Shown here: piece after piece, positions 32,634 through 41,828 of the stretch
Layout: every line of letters begins with the position of its first letter
How positions within the stretch are numbered: the first letter of the stretch is position 1
The notes under the pieces: generated by a model
What the model saw: only the letters and a program-made list of their open reading frames with translations
Databases searched by the model: none
Told to the model about the DNA's origin: nothing
Translations under genes and position numbers: made by a program
Assembly: GCA_045565995.1 (NCBI GenBank)
Contig: JBJLEF010000001.1
Location: 930,001-994,000, forward strand
Reading direction: 5' to 3'
Origin: UBA721 sp002705165
GTDB taxonomy: Bacteria > Planctomycetota > Planctomycetia > Pirellulales > Pirellulaceae
DNA length: 64,000 nt

Positions 32634-34019
32634 CTATCCATCAGCTTCAGCCGCACCTAAGCGCTTTCCATCGGTGATGACTGTAACCGGCGGAAAGTCT
32701 TCTTTTACAAGGTGACCTGTGACTGCCGATGCTGCATCTAAACCATGGTCATGCGGTCTATCAAATCGAAATGTAGCGTAATCAATATTGTTCTCTTCCT
32801 GGAATAAATGCAGGGTTTGTGTTGGGAACGCAAACTGAACTCCCAATCTCTGAGCAACACGCATAATATCTGTCAGTAAGCGATGGCGTTCACGCAACTC
32901 CGTTGGCCAGTCCGTACACTCAAAGAACATATACAACAGAATATCGATGCTACTGGCCCCAAGATCATTTACATAGACCTGGAAATAGTCCTTCCTGGTA
33001 TAAGGGTGTCTACGAATGATCTCCCGGATCGCTTCACAAAATGCCTCCAATTGCTCGGGGGTCGTATCATACTGAACTCCCAACTTCGTAGTGAACCTAC
33101 GAAATTCTCGCTTGCCCATATTATCCACCACGGCAGTGGTCAGGCGACTGTTCGGCAAGACGATCACTGAATTATAAAAAGTTCGAACGCGAGTACTTCT
33201 CATCCCAACATTTTCCACCGTTCCTTCGACCCCGTCAGAAACGATCCAGTCACCAATTTCAAACGGACGGTCTGCAAGCACCGTCAACGAACCAAATAAA
33301 TTGCTAAGCGTATCTTGTGATGCAAATGCCAGAGCAGCACCCCCAATTCCCAGACCGCCAATTAAAGCGGTTACATCTAATTGGAATACATCCGCAAACA
33401 GGACCAACCCTATACAGATAGAAAATGCTTTCAGTGCTTTTCGCACCAGCGGAATCAGCAGATCATCAAACTTGGTCTCTGTACCTGCTGCTTTTCGGGT
33501 GATGACGGTCGCAATCCAGTCGATAAATCGGAAAGCGGTCCAGACGGAAGCGACCACCGTAAAGAACTTAAGTGCCACGGTGACAATCAGCAACAGGCTT
33601 AATGGTAAGCCCAGACAAAACGCTCCCCAATACCACACAACTGCCTGCGTGAGTAAACCAACGGGTTTCCAAACTTTTCGCTCACGCTTTTGATCGTCCG
33701 GTGTATCACCCTCTTTCTGATCACGGCGGATCCAACGCACAAGGACCGTCAGCAAATTACGCACACTAAGATCAGCTAAAAAACCAAAAAAGATTAGTGT
33801 CAAGCAACCAATCCATTGGTAATCCGCTAAAAGAAAATGGGTTGTATGTAAGGCCTCTGGAAAAAGGTTCTTAAACCCTTCGGCCCAAGCTTCATGCAAC
33901 TCAAGCGTTGAATTCACATTCATATTTAGTTCTGTTTCATCCTGAGCTCGAACAAAATCAGGAAAGGTAAACATTCCCAACAAACTAATACAAAAAACAA
34001 GTTGCTTTAAGAATCGCAT
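32634..34019 (-). CDS. MscS-family mechanosensitive channel
   Basis: I chose the ATG at 34019 because GGGG lies 9 bases before it and it gives a clean signal peptide (LVFCISLLGMFTFPDFVRAQ). The 461-residue protein has several membrane helices, then the MscS pore helix and beta domain: TALIGGLGIGGAALAFASQD followed by LSNLFGSLTVLADRPFEIGDWI and VGMRSTRVRTFYNSVIVLPN. MscS channels release solutes on osmotic down-shock. The periplasmic N-terminal part is longer than in E. coli MscS (286 residues). An acidic tail (about the last 60 residues) follows. The start could also be the ATG at 34028. Confidence 0.9.
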   Translation of the reverse strand: MRFLKQLVFCISLLGMFTFPDFVRAQDETELNMNVNSTLELHEAWAEGFKNLFPEALHTTHFLLADYQWIGCLTLIFFGFLADLSVRNLLTVLVRWIRRDQKEGDTPDDQKRERKVWKPVGLLTQAVVWYWGAFCLGLPLSLLLIVTVALKFFTVVASVWTAFRFIDWIATVITRKAAGTETKFDDLLIPLVRKALKAFSICIGLVLFADVFQLDVTALIGGLGIGGAALAFASQDTLSNLFGSLTVLADRPFEIGDWIVSDGVEGTVENVGMRSTRVRTFYNSVIVLPNSRLTTAVVDNMGKREFRRFTTKLGVQYDTTPEQLEAFCEAIREIIRRHPYTRKDYFQVYVNDLGASSIDILLYMFFECTDWPTELRERHRLLTDIMRVAQRLGVQFAFPTQTLHLFQEENNIDYATFRFDRPHDHGLDAASAVTGHLVKEDFPPVTVITDGKRLGAAEADG

Positions 34020-34092
34020 CGCAGACATCCCCACATAAATCGCTTATCTCGGGCAAAGTATAACCCTCCCGGCCACTTCAATAACAGGCTAA

Positions 34093-34875
34093 TTAGCCCT
34101 GATGAAGCGTATAAGCCCAACGAGAAAGAATCGTCTTACCAACAAGTACAGTCAGGCCAACCATAAAAATGCCCAGCAAAGTAGAGAGTAGAATACTTGC
34201 ATAGAGCACCTCCACCTGGAAATTCTGATTACTCATAAAGATAAAATAACCTAGGCCTCGGCTGTCTATATCGTGACCTGCCATATATTCACCCACAACG
34301 GCGCCGACAATTGTTAAGCCAGAGGAGATTCTGGCACCCGTTAAGAGATAAGGTATGGCATTCGGTAATTTTAGTTTGAATAACAAATCGGAACGGCTGG
34401 CCTGATACAAATGCATCAGCTCTGTTAAACCGGCATCAACCGTCGTCAGGCCCGTGGTCACATTGGTCACCACGGGAAAAACACTAATCACCGTCACGAT
34501 GACGACCACACTACTCAATCCTCCACCAAACCAAATAATCACCAAAGGAGCGATCGCAACGATGGGAACCGTTTGCAGCAATATCATATAAGGATAAATA
34601 CTCTGTTTCGCTATTTTCGATAGGGAGAAGACCAATGCGAGCATCACCCCCAGACAGATCGATATAGCAAAACCGCTTAATGCCGCGAAACCAGTGACGA
34701 GCGTCGCTTTCAATAGATCATCTATCTTCTTCCAGCTTTCCTCCGCAATTTCCAACGGACTGGGAAGAATAATTCGTTTGATTTCGAACAGGTAGTCCGC
34801 TAACTGCCAAACCAGCAGCACGACAATCAGAAACAGCACTGGTAGCAAAAATTGGCGAATGTCATTACGGATCAT
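34093..34875 (-). CDS. ABC transporter permease (SsuC/ThiX type)
   Basis: This 260-residue membrane protein has six predicted helices and the EAA-type coupling loop ELMHLYQASRSDLLFKLKLP. The start is RNDIRQFLLPVLFLIVVLLV. It belongs to the permease group for sulfonates, nitrate or thiamine precursors (BPD_transp_1). The 5' end overlaps the ATPase gene by 4 bases, so the two are coupled. It should form an importer with the ATPase and with the substrate-binding lipoprotein encoded on the other strand at 36193. The substrate is not determined. Confidence 0.9.
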   Translation of the reverse strand: MIRNDIRQFLLPVLFLIVVLLVWQLADYLFEIKRIILPSPLEIAEESWKKIDDLLKATLVTGFAALSGFAISICLGVMLALVFSLSKIAKQSIYPYMILLQTVPIVAIAPLVIIWFGGGLSSVVVIVTVISVFPVVTNVTTGLTTVDAGLTELMHLYQASRSDLLFKLKLPNAIPYLLTGARISSGLTIVGAVVGEYMAGHDIDSRGLGYFIFMSNQNFQVEVLYASILLSTLLGIFMVGLTVLVGKTILSRWAYTLHQG

Positions 34876-35615
34876 TGCATCGCCTCCTGCAACCGCTGAG
34901 TCACTTCATTAACCTGAGAAATATACGAAGCTGACCCTCGTAAATCCGGTGTCCTCTCCCGAGGCAACGATATCTCTAAATCACTAACGATGGCCCCTCC
35001 AGAATTCATGATCAGGATTCTATCACTGAGATACACTGCCTCCGAGACATTATGAGTGACAAACAAAGTAGTCAACTGCTGAGTTTGGCAAATCTCATGA
35101 ATCAGTTGATTTAGTTGCTGGCGAAGCAATTCATCGAGTGCTGCAAACGGCTCATCCATAAAGAGGATATCAGGTTGCGTTACTAATGCACGCGCCATCG
35201 ACACTCTCATTCGCATACCGCCGGACAACTGGCGAGGAAATTTAGTGAGATCTTCTGAGTTTAATCCGACGCACTCAATCGTTTCCTGAATGGAGGTCAT
35301 CTCAATCCGTGACCGTCCCCCGTCACTGCTACCCTTAAGTTCCAGCGGTAAAACTACGTTGTCACGAACTGTTCGCCAGGGCATTAGCGTCGGATCCTGA
35401 AAAACAAAAGCTGGCGTCTTGAAATCCGTTACGAATTTTTCGGTCGTTCCTTCAATTAAGCCGGCTAGTGCACGTAATAAAGTTGATTTCCCACATCCAG
35501 AAGGGCCAACAATTGAACACCATTGAGCCTCCGGAATTTGCAACGACAGATCGCGCAGAATATCACTTTCACCTAGCGTGACATTCAGGGATAAAAGTTC
35601 GATAATATTTTTCAC
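34872..35615 (-). CDS. ABC transporter ATP-binding protein (SsuB/TauB type)
   Basis: This 247-residue ATPase shows Walker A (GPSGCGKSTLL), the Q-loop (VFQDPTLMPWRTVRDNV), the signature LSGGMRMRVSMARAL, Walker B (ILFMDEPFAALDE) and the H-loop (FVTHNVSEAV). These features match ATPases of nitrate/sulfonate/taurine/thiamine-precursor importers. The permease gene follows with a 4-base overlap. The promoter must lie in the 126-base region shared with the divergent sirB gene. Confidence 0.92.
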   Translation of the reverse strand: MKNIIELLSLNVTLGESDILRDLSLQIPEAQWCSIVGPSGCGKSTLLRALAGLIEGTTEKFVTDFKTPAFVFQDPTLMPWRTVRDNVVLPLELKGSSDGGRSRIEMTSIQETIECVGLNSEDLTKFPRQLSGGMRMRVSMARALVTQPDILFMDEPFAALDELLRQQLNQLIHEICQTQQLTTLFVTHNVSEAVYLSDRILIMNSGGAIVSDLEISLPRERTPDLRGSASYISQVNEVTQRLQEAMQ

Positions 35616-35669
35616 AAATTTAGCGATCTGAGAGGGAAGACGGGAACGGATTTCTGGTCACCTGCTTTT

Positions 35670-35700
35670 ATAATAGACAACGTTGTACATTTGTTGACAA
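35670..35700 (-). promoter_or_regulatory. Possible promoter with palindromic operator for the ABC genes
   Basis: On the minus strand TTGTCA (35700-35695) and TATTAT (35675-35670) are 19 bases apart, resembling a sigma-70 promoter with a long spacer. A perfect 10-bp palindrome ACAACGTTGT (35677-35686) lies within the spacer, a plausible repressor site. Planctomycete promoters are poorly known, so this is a weak call. Confidence 0.3.
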
Positions 35701-35741
35701 CTAACTTCCACCAGCATTCCTATTTACTTGTCTTCCTGATA

Positions 35742-36200
35742 ATGACTCAAATCCCTAATCTCCCAAAACAGATTCTCGTTCAAGGCTCAATTCCTGAGGC
35801 CTTTGATCGATCTTTATTGGGAGTCATTATCGTTGACCATGGGTCGAGACGGGACGAGAGTAACATTTACGTAAAAGAAATGGCCCGTCTATTTCAACAT
35901 TATGCCGACATCAAAATTGTAGAGCCAGCCCATATGGAGTTGGCTTCACCGGATATCAATGCTGCCTATCGGGCCTGCGTGGCACAGGGCGCTCAGTACA
36001 TTGTTGTGCATCCCTATTTCCTCGCTCCTGGCCGCCATTGGCATAAGGACATTCCGGAATTAGCTCGTACGGCGGCCTGTAAACATCCGGAAACCAGTTG
36101 CGTTGTGACTCCTCCCCTTGGGATTCATAAGTCCATCGTAGATGTGATGGCAACAAGAATCATGGACGCTCTTCCTTCTACTGATAATCAAAATGAATAA
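35742..36200 (+). CDS. sirB: Sirohydrochlorin chelatase of plant/cyanobacterial SirB type
   Basis: SirB inserts iron into sirohydrochlorin to make sirohaem, the cofactor of sulfite and nitrite reductases. The 152-residue product has VIIVDHGSRRDESN, VEPAHMELASPDINAAYRACVAQGA, YFLAPGRHWHKDIPELA and a PPLGIHKSIVDVM block. These match the single-domain CbiX/SirB form of cyanobacteria and plants, including the metal-ligand His in DHG and GRHWH. The ATG at 35742 was taken over a TTG at 35691. No clear ribosome site is seen. The 3' end overlaps the substrate-binding lipoprotein gene by 8 bases. Confidence 0.85.
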   Translation: MTQIPNLPKQILVQGSIPEAFDRSLLGVIIVDHGSRRDESNIYVKEMARLFQHYADIKIVEPAHMELASPDINAAYRACVAQGAQYIVVHPYFLAPGRHWHKDIPELARTAACKHPETSCVVTPPLGIHKSIVDVMATRIMDALPSTDNQNE

Positions 36201-37173
36201 ATACAACTCACTCCTAGTTCTGATCGCTTTTCTAAGTTTTAGCGGATGTCATACCGAGGATCAGCCAATTCCTCGGACCAATGCTAATAACAGTGCGGCA
36301 CCGTTGACAAAGGTATCTTTACAACTCAATTGGTTTCCTGAAGCAGAGCATGGTGGTTATTACGCTGCTCTCATCCACGGTGCCTATGAAGACGAGGGGC
36401 TGGATGTTGAAATCATCGGTGGTGGTCCAAACAGTCCCGTCATTCAAAAGCTTGTCGCAGGGCAGGCGGACTTTATTATTGGCAATGCTGACCAAGTACT
36501 AACGAGCCGAGCGAAAGATTCGAATGCGGTCGCTTTGTTTGCTCCGCTCCAAACAAGCCCACGTTGCATTATGGTTCACCAAAGCTCGGGGGTTGATTCT
36601 CTTGCCGAACTAAATGATATGACACTAGGTATAAGTGCAGGACGCGCCTTTGCTTTGTACATGCAAAAACACCTTCCCCTGAAAAACGTTAAGTTCGTTG
36701 GCTATCCGGGCAGTCCGGCTGTGTTTTTAAGTAATGAGAATTATGGACAACAGGCCTACGTGTTCAGCGAACCCTTCGTGGCAAGAAGGTCCGGTAGCAA
36801 TCCGAAAGTTTTGATGGTCTCCGACTTAGGTTATAACCCGTATACCAGCCTGCTCATCACGACACAGGAAACCGTCGACTCTAACAAAGACCTCATCGAT
36901 CGGATGATCCGAGCCAGCAAGAAAGGGTGGATTAGGTACCTTGAAGATTCAACAACAACCGATGAGCATATCCATGCACTTAACGAAGAAATGGATCTGG
37001 AAATCCTCGCGTTTGGTGCAAACACGTTAAAAGAGTTATGTTTGCCGGATGGTATGAGCATGGATGCGCTCGGTGATATGACGCTCGAACGCTGGCGCCA
37101 GTTACGCGATCAACTAATTGAGCTGGAGTTAATTGATCAATCTGTCGATGCCAATGCTGCTTTTCTCAAATAG
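36193..37173 (+). CDS. ABC transporter substrate-binding lipoprotein (NMT1/SsuA family)
   Basis: This 326-residue protein has a lipoprotein signal (LLVLIAFLSFSGC, with Cys as the lipidation site) and a periplasmic-binding fold of the NMT1/THI5/SsuA type: LQLNWFPEAEHGGYYAALIHG, then GLDVEIIGGGPN and GQADFIIGNADQV. It should deliver solute to the permease and ATPase encoded on the minus strand at 34093-35615. The overlap with sirB suggests co-expression with sirohaem synthesis, which would fit sulfonate or nitrate uptake. Thiamine-precursor uptake is an alternative. The ligand is unknown. Confidence 0.88.
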   Translation: MNKYNSLLVLIAFLSFSGCHTEDQPIPRTNANNSAAPLTKVSLQLNWFPEAEHGGYYAALIHGAYEDEGLDVEIIGGGPNSPVIQKLVAGQADFIIGNADQVLTSRAKDSNAVALFAPLQTSPRCIMVHQSSGVDSLAELNDMTLGISAGRAFALYMQKHLPLKNVKFVGYPGSPAVFLSNENYGQQAYVFSEPFVARRSGSNPKVLMVSDLGYNPYTSLLITTQETVDSNKDLIDRMIRASKKGWIRYLEDSTTTDEHIHALNEEMDLEILAFGANTLKELCLPDGMSMDALGDMTLERWRQLRDQLIELELIDQSVDANAAFLK

Positions 37174-37273
37174 ATAGGGCTTACCCATTACTCAAGCTTC
37201 GAATTGCTTGGATTCCCTACGGCTAATACGGTATTATCAAGGCTGTAAACACACGTATTTTTGGAACACTTCG

Positions 37274-38272
37274 ATGAATTCTCTCTACCTTATCGCTGAT
37301 ACCTCCCCTGTTCAAATAGCTGGCCTTGCCATTGCCGTCATTCTCATGCTCGGCCTCATATTCGTGACGCTCAAATACGGATCGCTGTGGTGGGAAGGGT
37401 ATAACTGTGGAGCTCAAATTGGCTTGATTGAATTAGTGATCATGGGCCTCCGCCAAGTTAATCAAAAAGCGATCATGAAGGCCAAAATCAAAGCGGTTCA
37501 GGCGCAGTTAAAAACGGAGCGGGACCTCACTAAAGGCACGAGCTTTGATGGCACCTTTGTGACAACCAATAGTCTGGAAGCACATTATCTTGCGGGCGGA
37601 AATGTAGGCAATATTATTGAGGCACTGGTCGCTTCCAAGAACGCTGGCATCTCACTGGAATTTGATCAAGCAGCGGCGATTGATCTGGCCGGCCGGGATG
37701 TGGTTGAAGCTGTCCGTACGAGTGTCGATCCAAAAGTCATTAGCTGCCCCGATCCCCAACGTAGTGGCAAAGAATATCTCAGTGCAGTGGCCAAGGATGG
37801 CGTCGAACTGAAAGTACATGCCCAAGTCACCGTTCGCACCAATCTTGAACAATTGATCGGCGGTGCAACCGAGGAGACCATTATCGCCCGAGTGGGAGAA
37901 AGTATTATCTCGGCAATTGGTTCAGCCACATTACACTCTGATGTGCTCCAGAACCCTGGCATGATTACTAAAGCTGTGCTGGAACGAGGCTTGGATTCAC
38001 AGACTGCCTTTGAAATTGTCTCGATCGATATTGCGGGAGCCGTCGTTGGTGAAAACATTGGTTCACGTCTGCAGGTGGATCAGGCTGCAGCGGATACTCG
38101 TGTTGCCCGTGCTAAAGCTGAACAGCGACGTGCCGAGGCGATCGCTGTAGAACAGGAGCAAAAAGCGGAAGTTATTGGTAAACAAGCTACTCTCATCCTG
38201 GCAGAAGCCGAAGTCCCTAAGGCCATGGCTGAAGCCTTCCGTACCGGAAATATTGAAACTCAAGGTAAATAA
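37274..38272 (+). CDS. floA: Flotillin-like protein FloA
   Basis: I chose the ATG at 37274 (MNSLYLIADTSP), since the upstream extension to 37208 is unlike the family. The 332-residue protein has an N-terminal membrane anchor (about residues 13-36), the SPFH/PHB domain with HYLAGGNVGNIIEALVASK and AIDLAGRDVVEAVRTSV, then AKDGVELKVHAQVTVRTN and a C-terminal helical stretch rich in Ala, Glu and Arg (RVARAKAEQRRAEAIAVEQ). The length nearly equals B. subtilis FloA (331). FloA organises membrane microdomains. No NfeD partner gene is seen nearby. The stop is 1 base before the GTG start of the next gene. Confidence 0.93.
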   Translation: MNSLYLIADTSPVQIAGLAIAVILMLGLIFVTLKYGSLWWEGYNCGAQIGLIELVIMGLRQVNQKAIMKAKIKAVQAQLKTERDLTKGTSFDGTFVTTNSLEAHYLAGGNVGNIIEALVASKNAGISLEFDQAAAIDLAGRDVVEAVRTSVDPKVISCPDPQRSGKEYLSAVAKDGVELKVHAQVTVRTNLEQLIGGATEETIIARVGESIISAIGSATLHSDVLQNPGMITKAVLERGLDSQTAFEIVSIDIAGAVVGENIGSRLQVDQAAADTRVARAKAEQRRAEAIAVEQEQKAEVIGKQATLILAEAEVPKAMAEAFRTGNIETQGK

Positions 38273-38273
38273 C

Positions 38274-39086
38274 GTGCCCTCCATAAGAACTCTCTTTTGG
38301 ACAGCTTTCTGTCCAATCTTACTCACCACTATGACGAATGCAGATGAACTCACCAACACTCAGCAAAACTTGCTGAAGACGTTTCACAGCGAATTCGTTT
38401 TGATCACTCCGGGAGAAGGCAACTTCCCCAAGTCATATGAAATGGGTGGCGAGGTTGAAACGGAAACGCCGAAACACAAAGTCAGCTTTGAATATTCTTT
38501 CTATGTGGCTAAATATGAAGTGCCGCAAAATCTATGGGAAGCTGTCATGGGAAGCAATCCTTCTCGCTGGAAAGGCCCTCGCAATTCCGTCGAAGAACTA
38601 ACGTTCAATGATGCCCAAAAGTTTTGTGTTATGGCAACCAGAATGATGCGGACCGCGAAGCTAATCAGCAAAGATCAGGAGATCCGGTTGCCTTCGGAAG
38701 CCGAGTGGGAATATTTTGCTCGCGCGGGAACCAAGACTCTATACAGTTTTGGTGACGAGCAAAAGTTGCTTGGTGACTACGGCTGGTTTACCGGTAATGC
38801 TGCCGGAAACGATCCACCTGTAGGCGCAAAAAAACCAAATGCCTGGGGACTGTATGACATACACGGATACTTATGGGAATGGTGTTCTGATACCGGAAGC
38901 GAATCTTATAAAAATGCCCCCAACGATGGTAGCGCCCATATCGAAAAGGATGGAAAGACCCGCATTCTCCGGGGCGGTAGTTGGAAAGACAAAGCCGAAA
39001 AACTCACGAGTAGTTATCGCTCTGTTGTTCCGGCAGAGTTAACCGACGATGCCGTCGGTCTGCGTTGTATTCTCACCAAGAAATAA
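38274..39086 (+). CDS. Secreted FGE-fold (SUMF1) protein without FGE cysteines
   Basis: The GTG at 38274 gives a 270-residue protein with a signal peptide (LFWTAFCPILLTTMTNA-DE). A longer frame into floA is not credible. The FGE-fold domain spans about residues 40-270, with VAKYEVPQNLWEAVMGSNPS, RLPSEAEWEYFARAGTKTLY, LYDIHGYLWEWCSDTG and RILRGGSWKDKAEKLTSSYR. The redox cysteines of active FGE are absent from the GGSW region, so this is not a sulfatase activator. The 1-base gap to floA implies translational coupling. Confidence 0.86.
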   Translation: MPSIRTLFWTAFCPILLTTMTNADELTNTQQNLLKTFHSEFVLITPGEGNFPKSYEMGGEVETETPKHKVSFEYSFYVAKYEVPQNLWEAVMGSNPSRWKGPRNSVEELTFNDAQKFCVMATRMMRTAKLISKDQEIRLPSEAEWEYFARAGTKTLYSFGDEQKLLGDYGWFTGNAAGNDPPVGAKKPNAWGLYDIHGYLWEWCSDTGSESYKNAPNDGSAHIEKDGKTRILRGGSWKDKAEKLTSSYRSVVPAELTDDAVGLRCILTKK

Positions 39087-39163
39087 ATCCGCCCGATCGA
39101 TCGACACGATCTGCGCGATCGCCATGACGGGAAACAATTCGATTTACCACGCCAAGCTCGCCA

Positions 39164-40372
39164 TTAGCGTTTCGCATTGGTTGCAAAATTCAAGATCCGG
39201 ACTGCTGAGCCTCGACTTTGTGCATCCCGAGATGAATCAATACGCACGGTTATCGTATGTCGACCAGTCTTCAGGCCTTCAGCTAACATGACAGTGCGTG
39301 GATAGTGAAGCCCTCTGCTATGACGATGGAAGAGATTGACTGTATGCAGCGTCTCGTTGCCATCTACGCAAACCTCCAATACTCCCGCGTCCGGTCCTGC
39401 TAAGACATACGCACCAAGCGAGGTCCCTTCGAAGGTGTATTTGAATTCACTTTGTACTGTTTCACTATGCAGTAACTGCAATCCTGCAAATTGCTGCCTG
39501 AAGCCGCCTGGGATATCCATCCAGTCCGGAACAGATACTTTCCAATGCTGATCATGCTTCGCCGTAACGGGATCAGCAAGCTGTCCCCATACGTAGCTAC
39601 CAACGTCCATTAGCATTTCCGGAGTTGGGTGGACAACAACTTTGTCTACCTGTTTAGCCCACCCCTGATCCAGCAACTTCCTGATCATCGACGTACAAAT
39701 GGCATTTCCATAAGGCTTTGGATGCACTCCCCCATACAAGTCCCAGGTCGTTTTTTCATCATCAATCAACTCCACCAGTTCGGCGCAAAGATCATTAGTT
39801 GAAATCTTATAGTGCCCGCACACTCGATTATGTGCCACTATCGAAATAGGGATCTCGCCATTACGAATCGAATCCATCATCGATTGATTGGCAAAATGCG
39901 TCACAATAACATCCGCCTTTGGGTTGTGCCGACGTACTTGGGCCAGAAGCCCTTCCATGCCCCGGATAGCGTGTGTAATATCATGTCCTGCGTCCTGATC
40001 ATCATTCACCGCAAACTCAATGAATAGTAAATCCACATCCCCTTTTGATAAGACATCCCGCGTCATCCGATGGGCACCGGTCACCGAACAGGTAGATGAT
40101 ATTCCCGCATTCGTAAACTCAAACTCTGTATTGGGGAATCGCTGTTCCAGAAATGCGCTTACCATTGGGCGATAACCGTTCATTTGGGTGATGCTGCCAC
40201 CAATGAAAGCAACATGCCCCTTACCAGACTGTTCAAACACCAACTTACTATTAGTCAGACTACCCCGCAGGTGAATGTTGCCGGAGGATACCTCCGGAAT
40301 TTCCTGAGCGGAACAATCAACGACACTCAACATTAGAACGCAAATCGTTAGAAGCTTTTCGGGGAATCGCAT
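39164..40372 (-). CDS. Secreted SGNH/GDSL hydrolase
   Basis: This 402-residue protein has a signal peptide (LTICVLMLSVVDCSA) and an SGNH hydrolase domain. Block I appears as FIGGSITQMNGYRP (Ser nucleophile), block III as FAVNDDQDA (Asn), and a late block as GGVHPKPYG (His). The last 120 residues look like a beta-sandwich. SGNH enzymes remove acetyl or other ester groups, often from carbohydrates. The ATG overlaps the stop of the DUF1501 gene (TAATG at 40374-40370), which indicates translational coupling, so it belongs to the 39164-44969 operon. Confidence 0.87.
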   Translation of the reverse strand: MRFPEKLLTICVLMLSVVDCSAQEIPEVSSGNIHLRGSLTNSKLVFEQSGKGHVAFIGGSITQMNGYRPMVSAFLEQRFPNTEFEFTNAGISSTCSVTGAHRMTRDVLSKGDVDLLFIEFAVNDDQDAGHDITHAIRGMEGLLAQVRRHNPKADVIVTHFANQSMMDSIRNGEIPISIVAHNRVCGHYKISTNDLCAELVELIDDEKTTWDLYGGVHPKPYGNAICTSMIRKLLDQGWAKQVDKVVVHPTPEMLMDVGSYVWGQLADPVTAKHDQHWKVSVPDWMDIPGGFRQQFAGLQLLHSETVQSEFKYTFEGTSLGAYVLAGPDAGVLEVCVDGNETLHTVNLFHRHSRGLHYPRTVMLAEGLKTGRHTITVRIDSSRDAQSRGSAVRILNFATNAKR

Positions 40373-41824
40373 TAGGCCAAAATATCCTCGACTACTTTAG
40401 CTTCTTCGTTGACGGTCAACTTTTGCTCCTGACCATTGTGAAGATAATACAGATCTTTGTGGTCAATTCCAAACAACTTAAAAATCGTCGCCTGATAGTC
40501 ATTTGGATTAACAATATTCTCTGCCGCTTTGTGTCCAACTTCGTCGGATTGACCATAGGTAGTACCTGGCTTAATCCCGCCGCCGGCAAGCCACGTGCTA
40601 AAGCCCTGGCCGTTGTGATCGCGACCACCGGTTTTCGGATCTCCTTCAACTACCGGTAGCCTGCCGATTTCACCACCCCAATGAACAAGTACTTCATCCA
40701 ACATGCCTCGCTGCTTCAGGTCTTTTACAAGGCCGGCGGAAGGTTTATCTGTCTTCAGACAGGCGGATGGCAAGGAAGTGTGGAGGGAATTGTGATTATC
40801 CCAGGGTTGGCCGGCATGAAACAGCTGAACAAAACGCACTCCTCGCTCAACCAGCCTGCGGGCAATTAAACAGCGAGTCCCATATTCCCGGGTATTCTCA
40901 TCGTCGATCCCATAAAGCTTGTGGGTAGCTTCTGTTTCGTGTGAAATATCCAGTGCTTCACGGGCGGCATCCTGCATTCGAGCAGCAAGCTCATAGCTTG
41001 CAATCCGCGCTTCCAATTCATGTTCACCGGGATGGTTTTTGGCATGGCGACGATTGAGTTTACCCAGAAAGTTCAAATTCGACGCCTGGACACTGCCGCG
41101 AAGATGCTCAGGAGCATCAAGATTTAGAATGCGTGGCTCTTTTGGCCGGAGTACGGTTCCCTGATAAATCGACGGCATCCAACCATTGGACCAGTTGTGC
41201 GTCGAATCGACTGGATGACCGCCAGGATCGGTAAGTACCATGTACGCTGGCAGATTCTGAGTTTCGCTACCTAATGCATACGTAATCCAGCTACCCAGAG
41301 CAGGGCGGCCCGTCACACCAGCAATACCGGCATTCATATAACGAATCGAGACTTCGTGGCCGTTAAAGCCGGTATGCATCGAACGGATCAGGCAAATATC
41401 ATCCGCAATAGATCCCATATGAGGAATCAGCTCTGACATCTCCGTGCCGGCTTCGCCATGTTTGCGAAACTTAAAGGGCGTGCCTTTTAATACTTTGGTC
41501 GCCCGCTTGATAAAGCTAAACCCAATATCCCCATCGTAAGTTTTCCCATCCAGTCTGGTTAGTTCCGGCTTAGGATCGAACAAGTCCATATGCGACGGAC
41601 CGCCGTGCTGAAACAGCGAAATCATCGCCTTGGCTTTGGGCTCGAAAGTGAGGCTGCTTGGCCGTCAGGTCAAACTTTTGAGGTTCTAATTTCACATTAC
41701 GAGGAACGCCCAGTAGTTTTTCATCTTGCAACAAAGACGCCAGGGCAACGAGGCCTAAGCCCATGGCATTCTCGCGTAAAAAACCCCGTCGGGTGAAACC
41801 AGTTTGATTACCTTGTTCGGTCAT
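40372..41824 (-). pseudogene. DUF1501 family protein, interrupted by a one-base frameshift
   Basis: The first part (from 41824) encodes a twin-arginine signal (FTRRGFLRENAMGLGLVALA) and the normal lead-in TAKQPHF, then runs out of frame. The conserved remainder starts in another phase at 41625 with MISLFQHGGPSHMDLF and continues for 417 residues to QGFSTWLAGGGIKPGTTYGQ and the end. Removing one base near 41644 restores a continuous DUF1501 protein of about 480 residues. The downstream part is well conserved, so the shift is either recent or a sequence error. The gene lies between a PSCyt1-DUF1549/1553 gene and an SGNH hydrolase gene in one operon. Confidence 0.85.
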
Positions 41825-41828
41825 TATC

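Noticed and set aside
35616..35680. A CTGAGA motif near the ABC genes that recalls a thiamine-pyrophosphate riboswitch
   Set aside because: The second conserved part of the riboswitch (around ACCTGATCTGG) and its paired stems are absent, and the motif lies in a short divergent spacer.
13852..39086. Calling the two FGE-fold proteins sulfatase maturases for the tandem sulfatase
   Set aside because: Both lack the paired active-site cysteines of FGE, so the link rests on fold alone.
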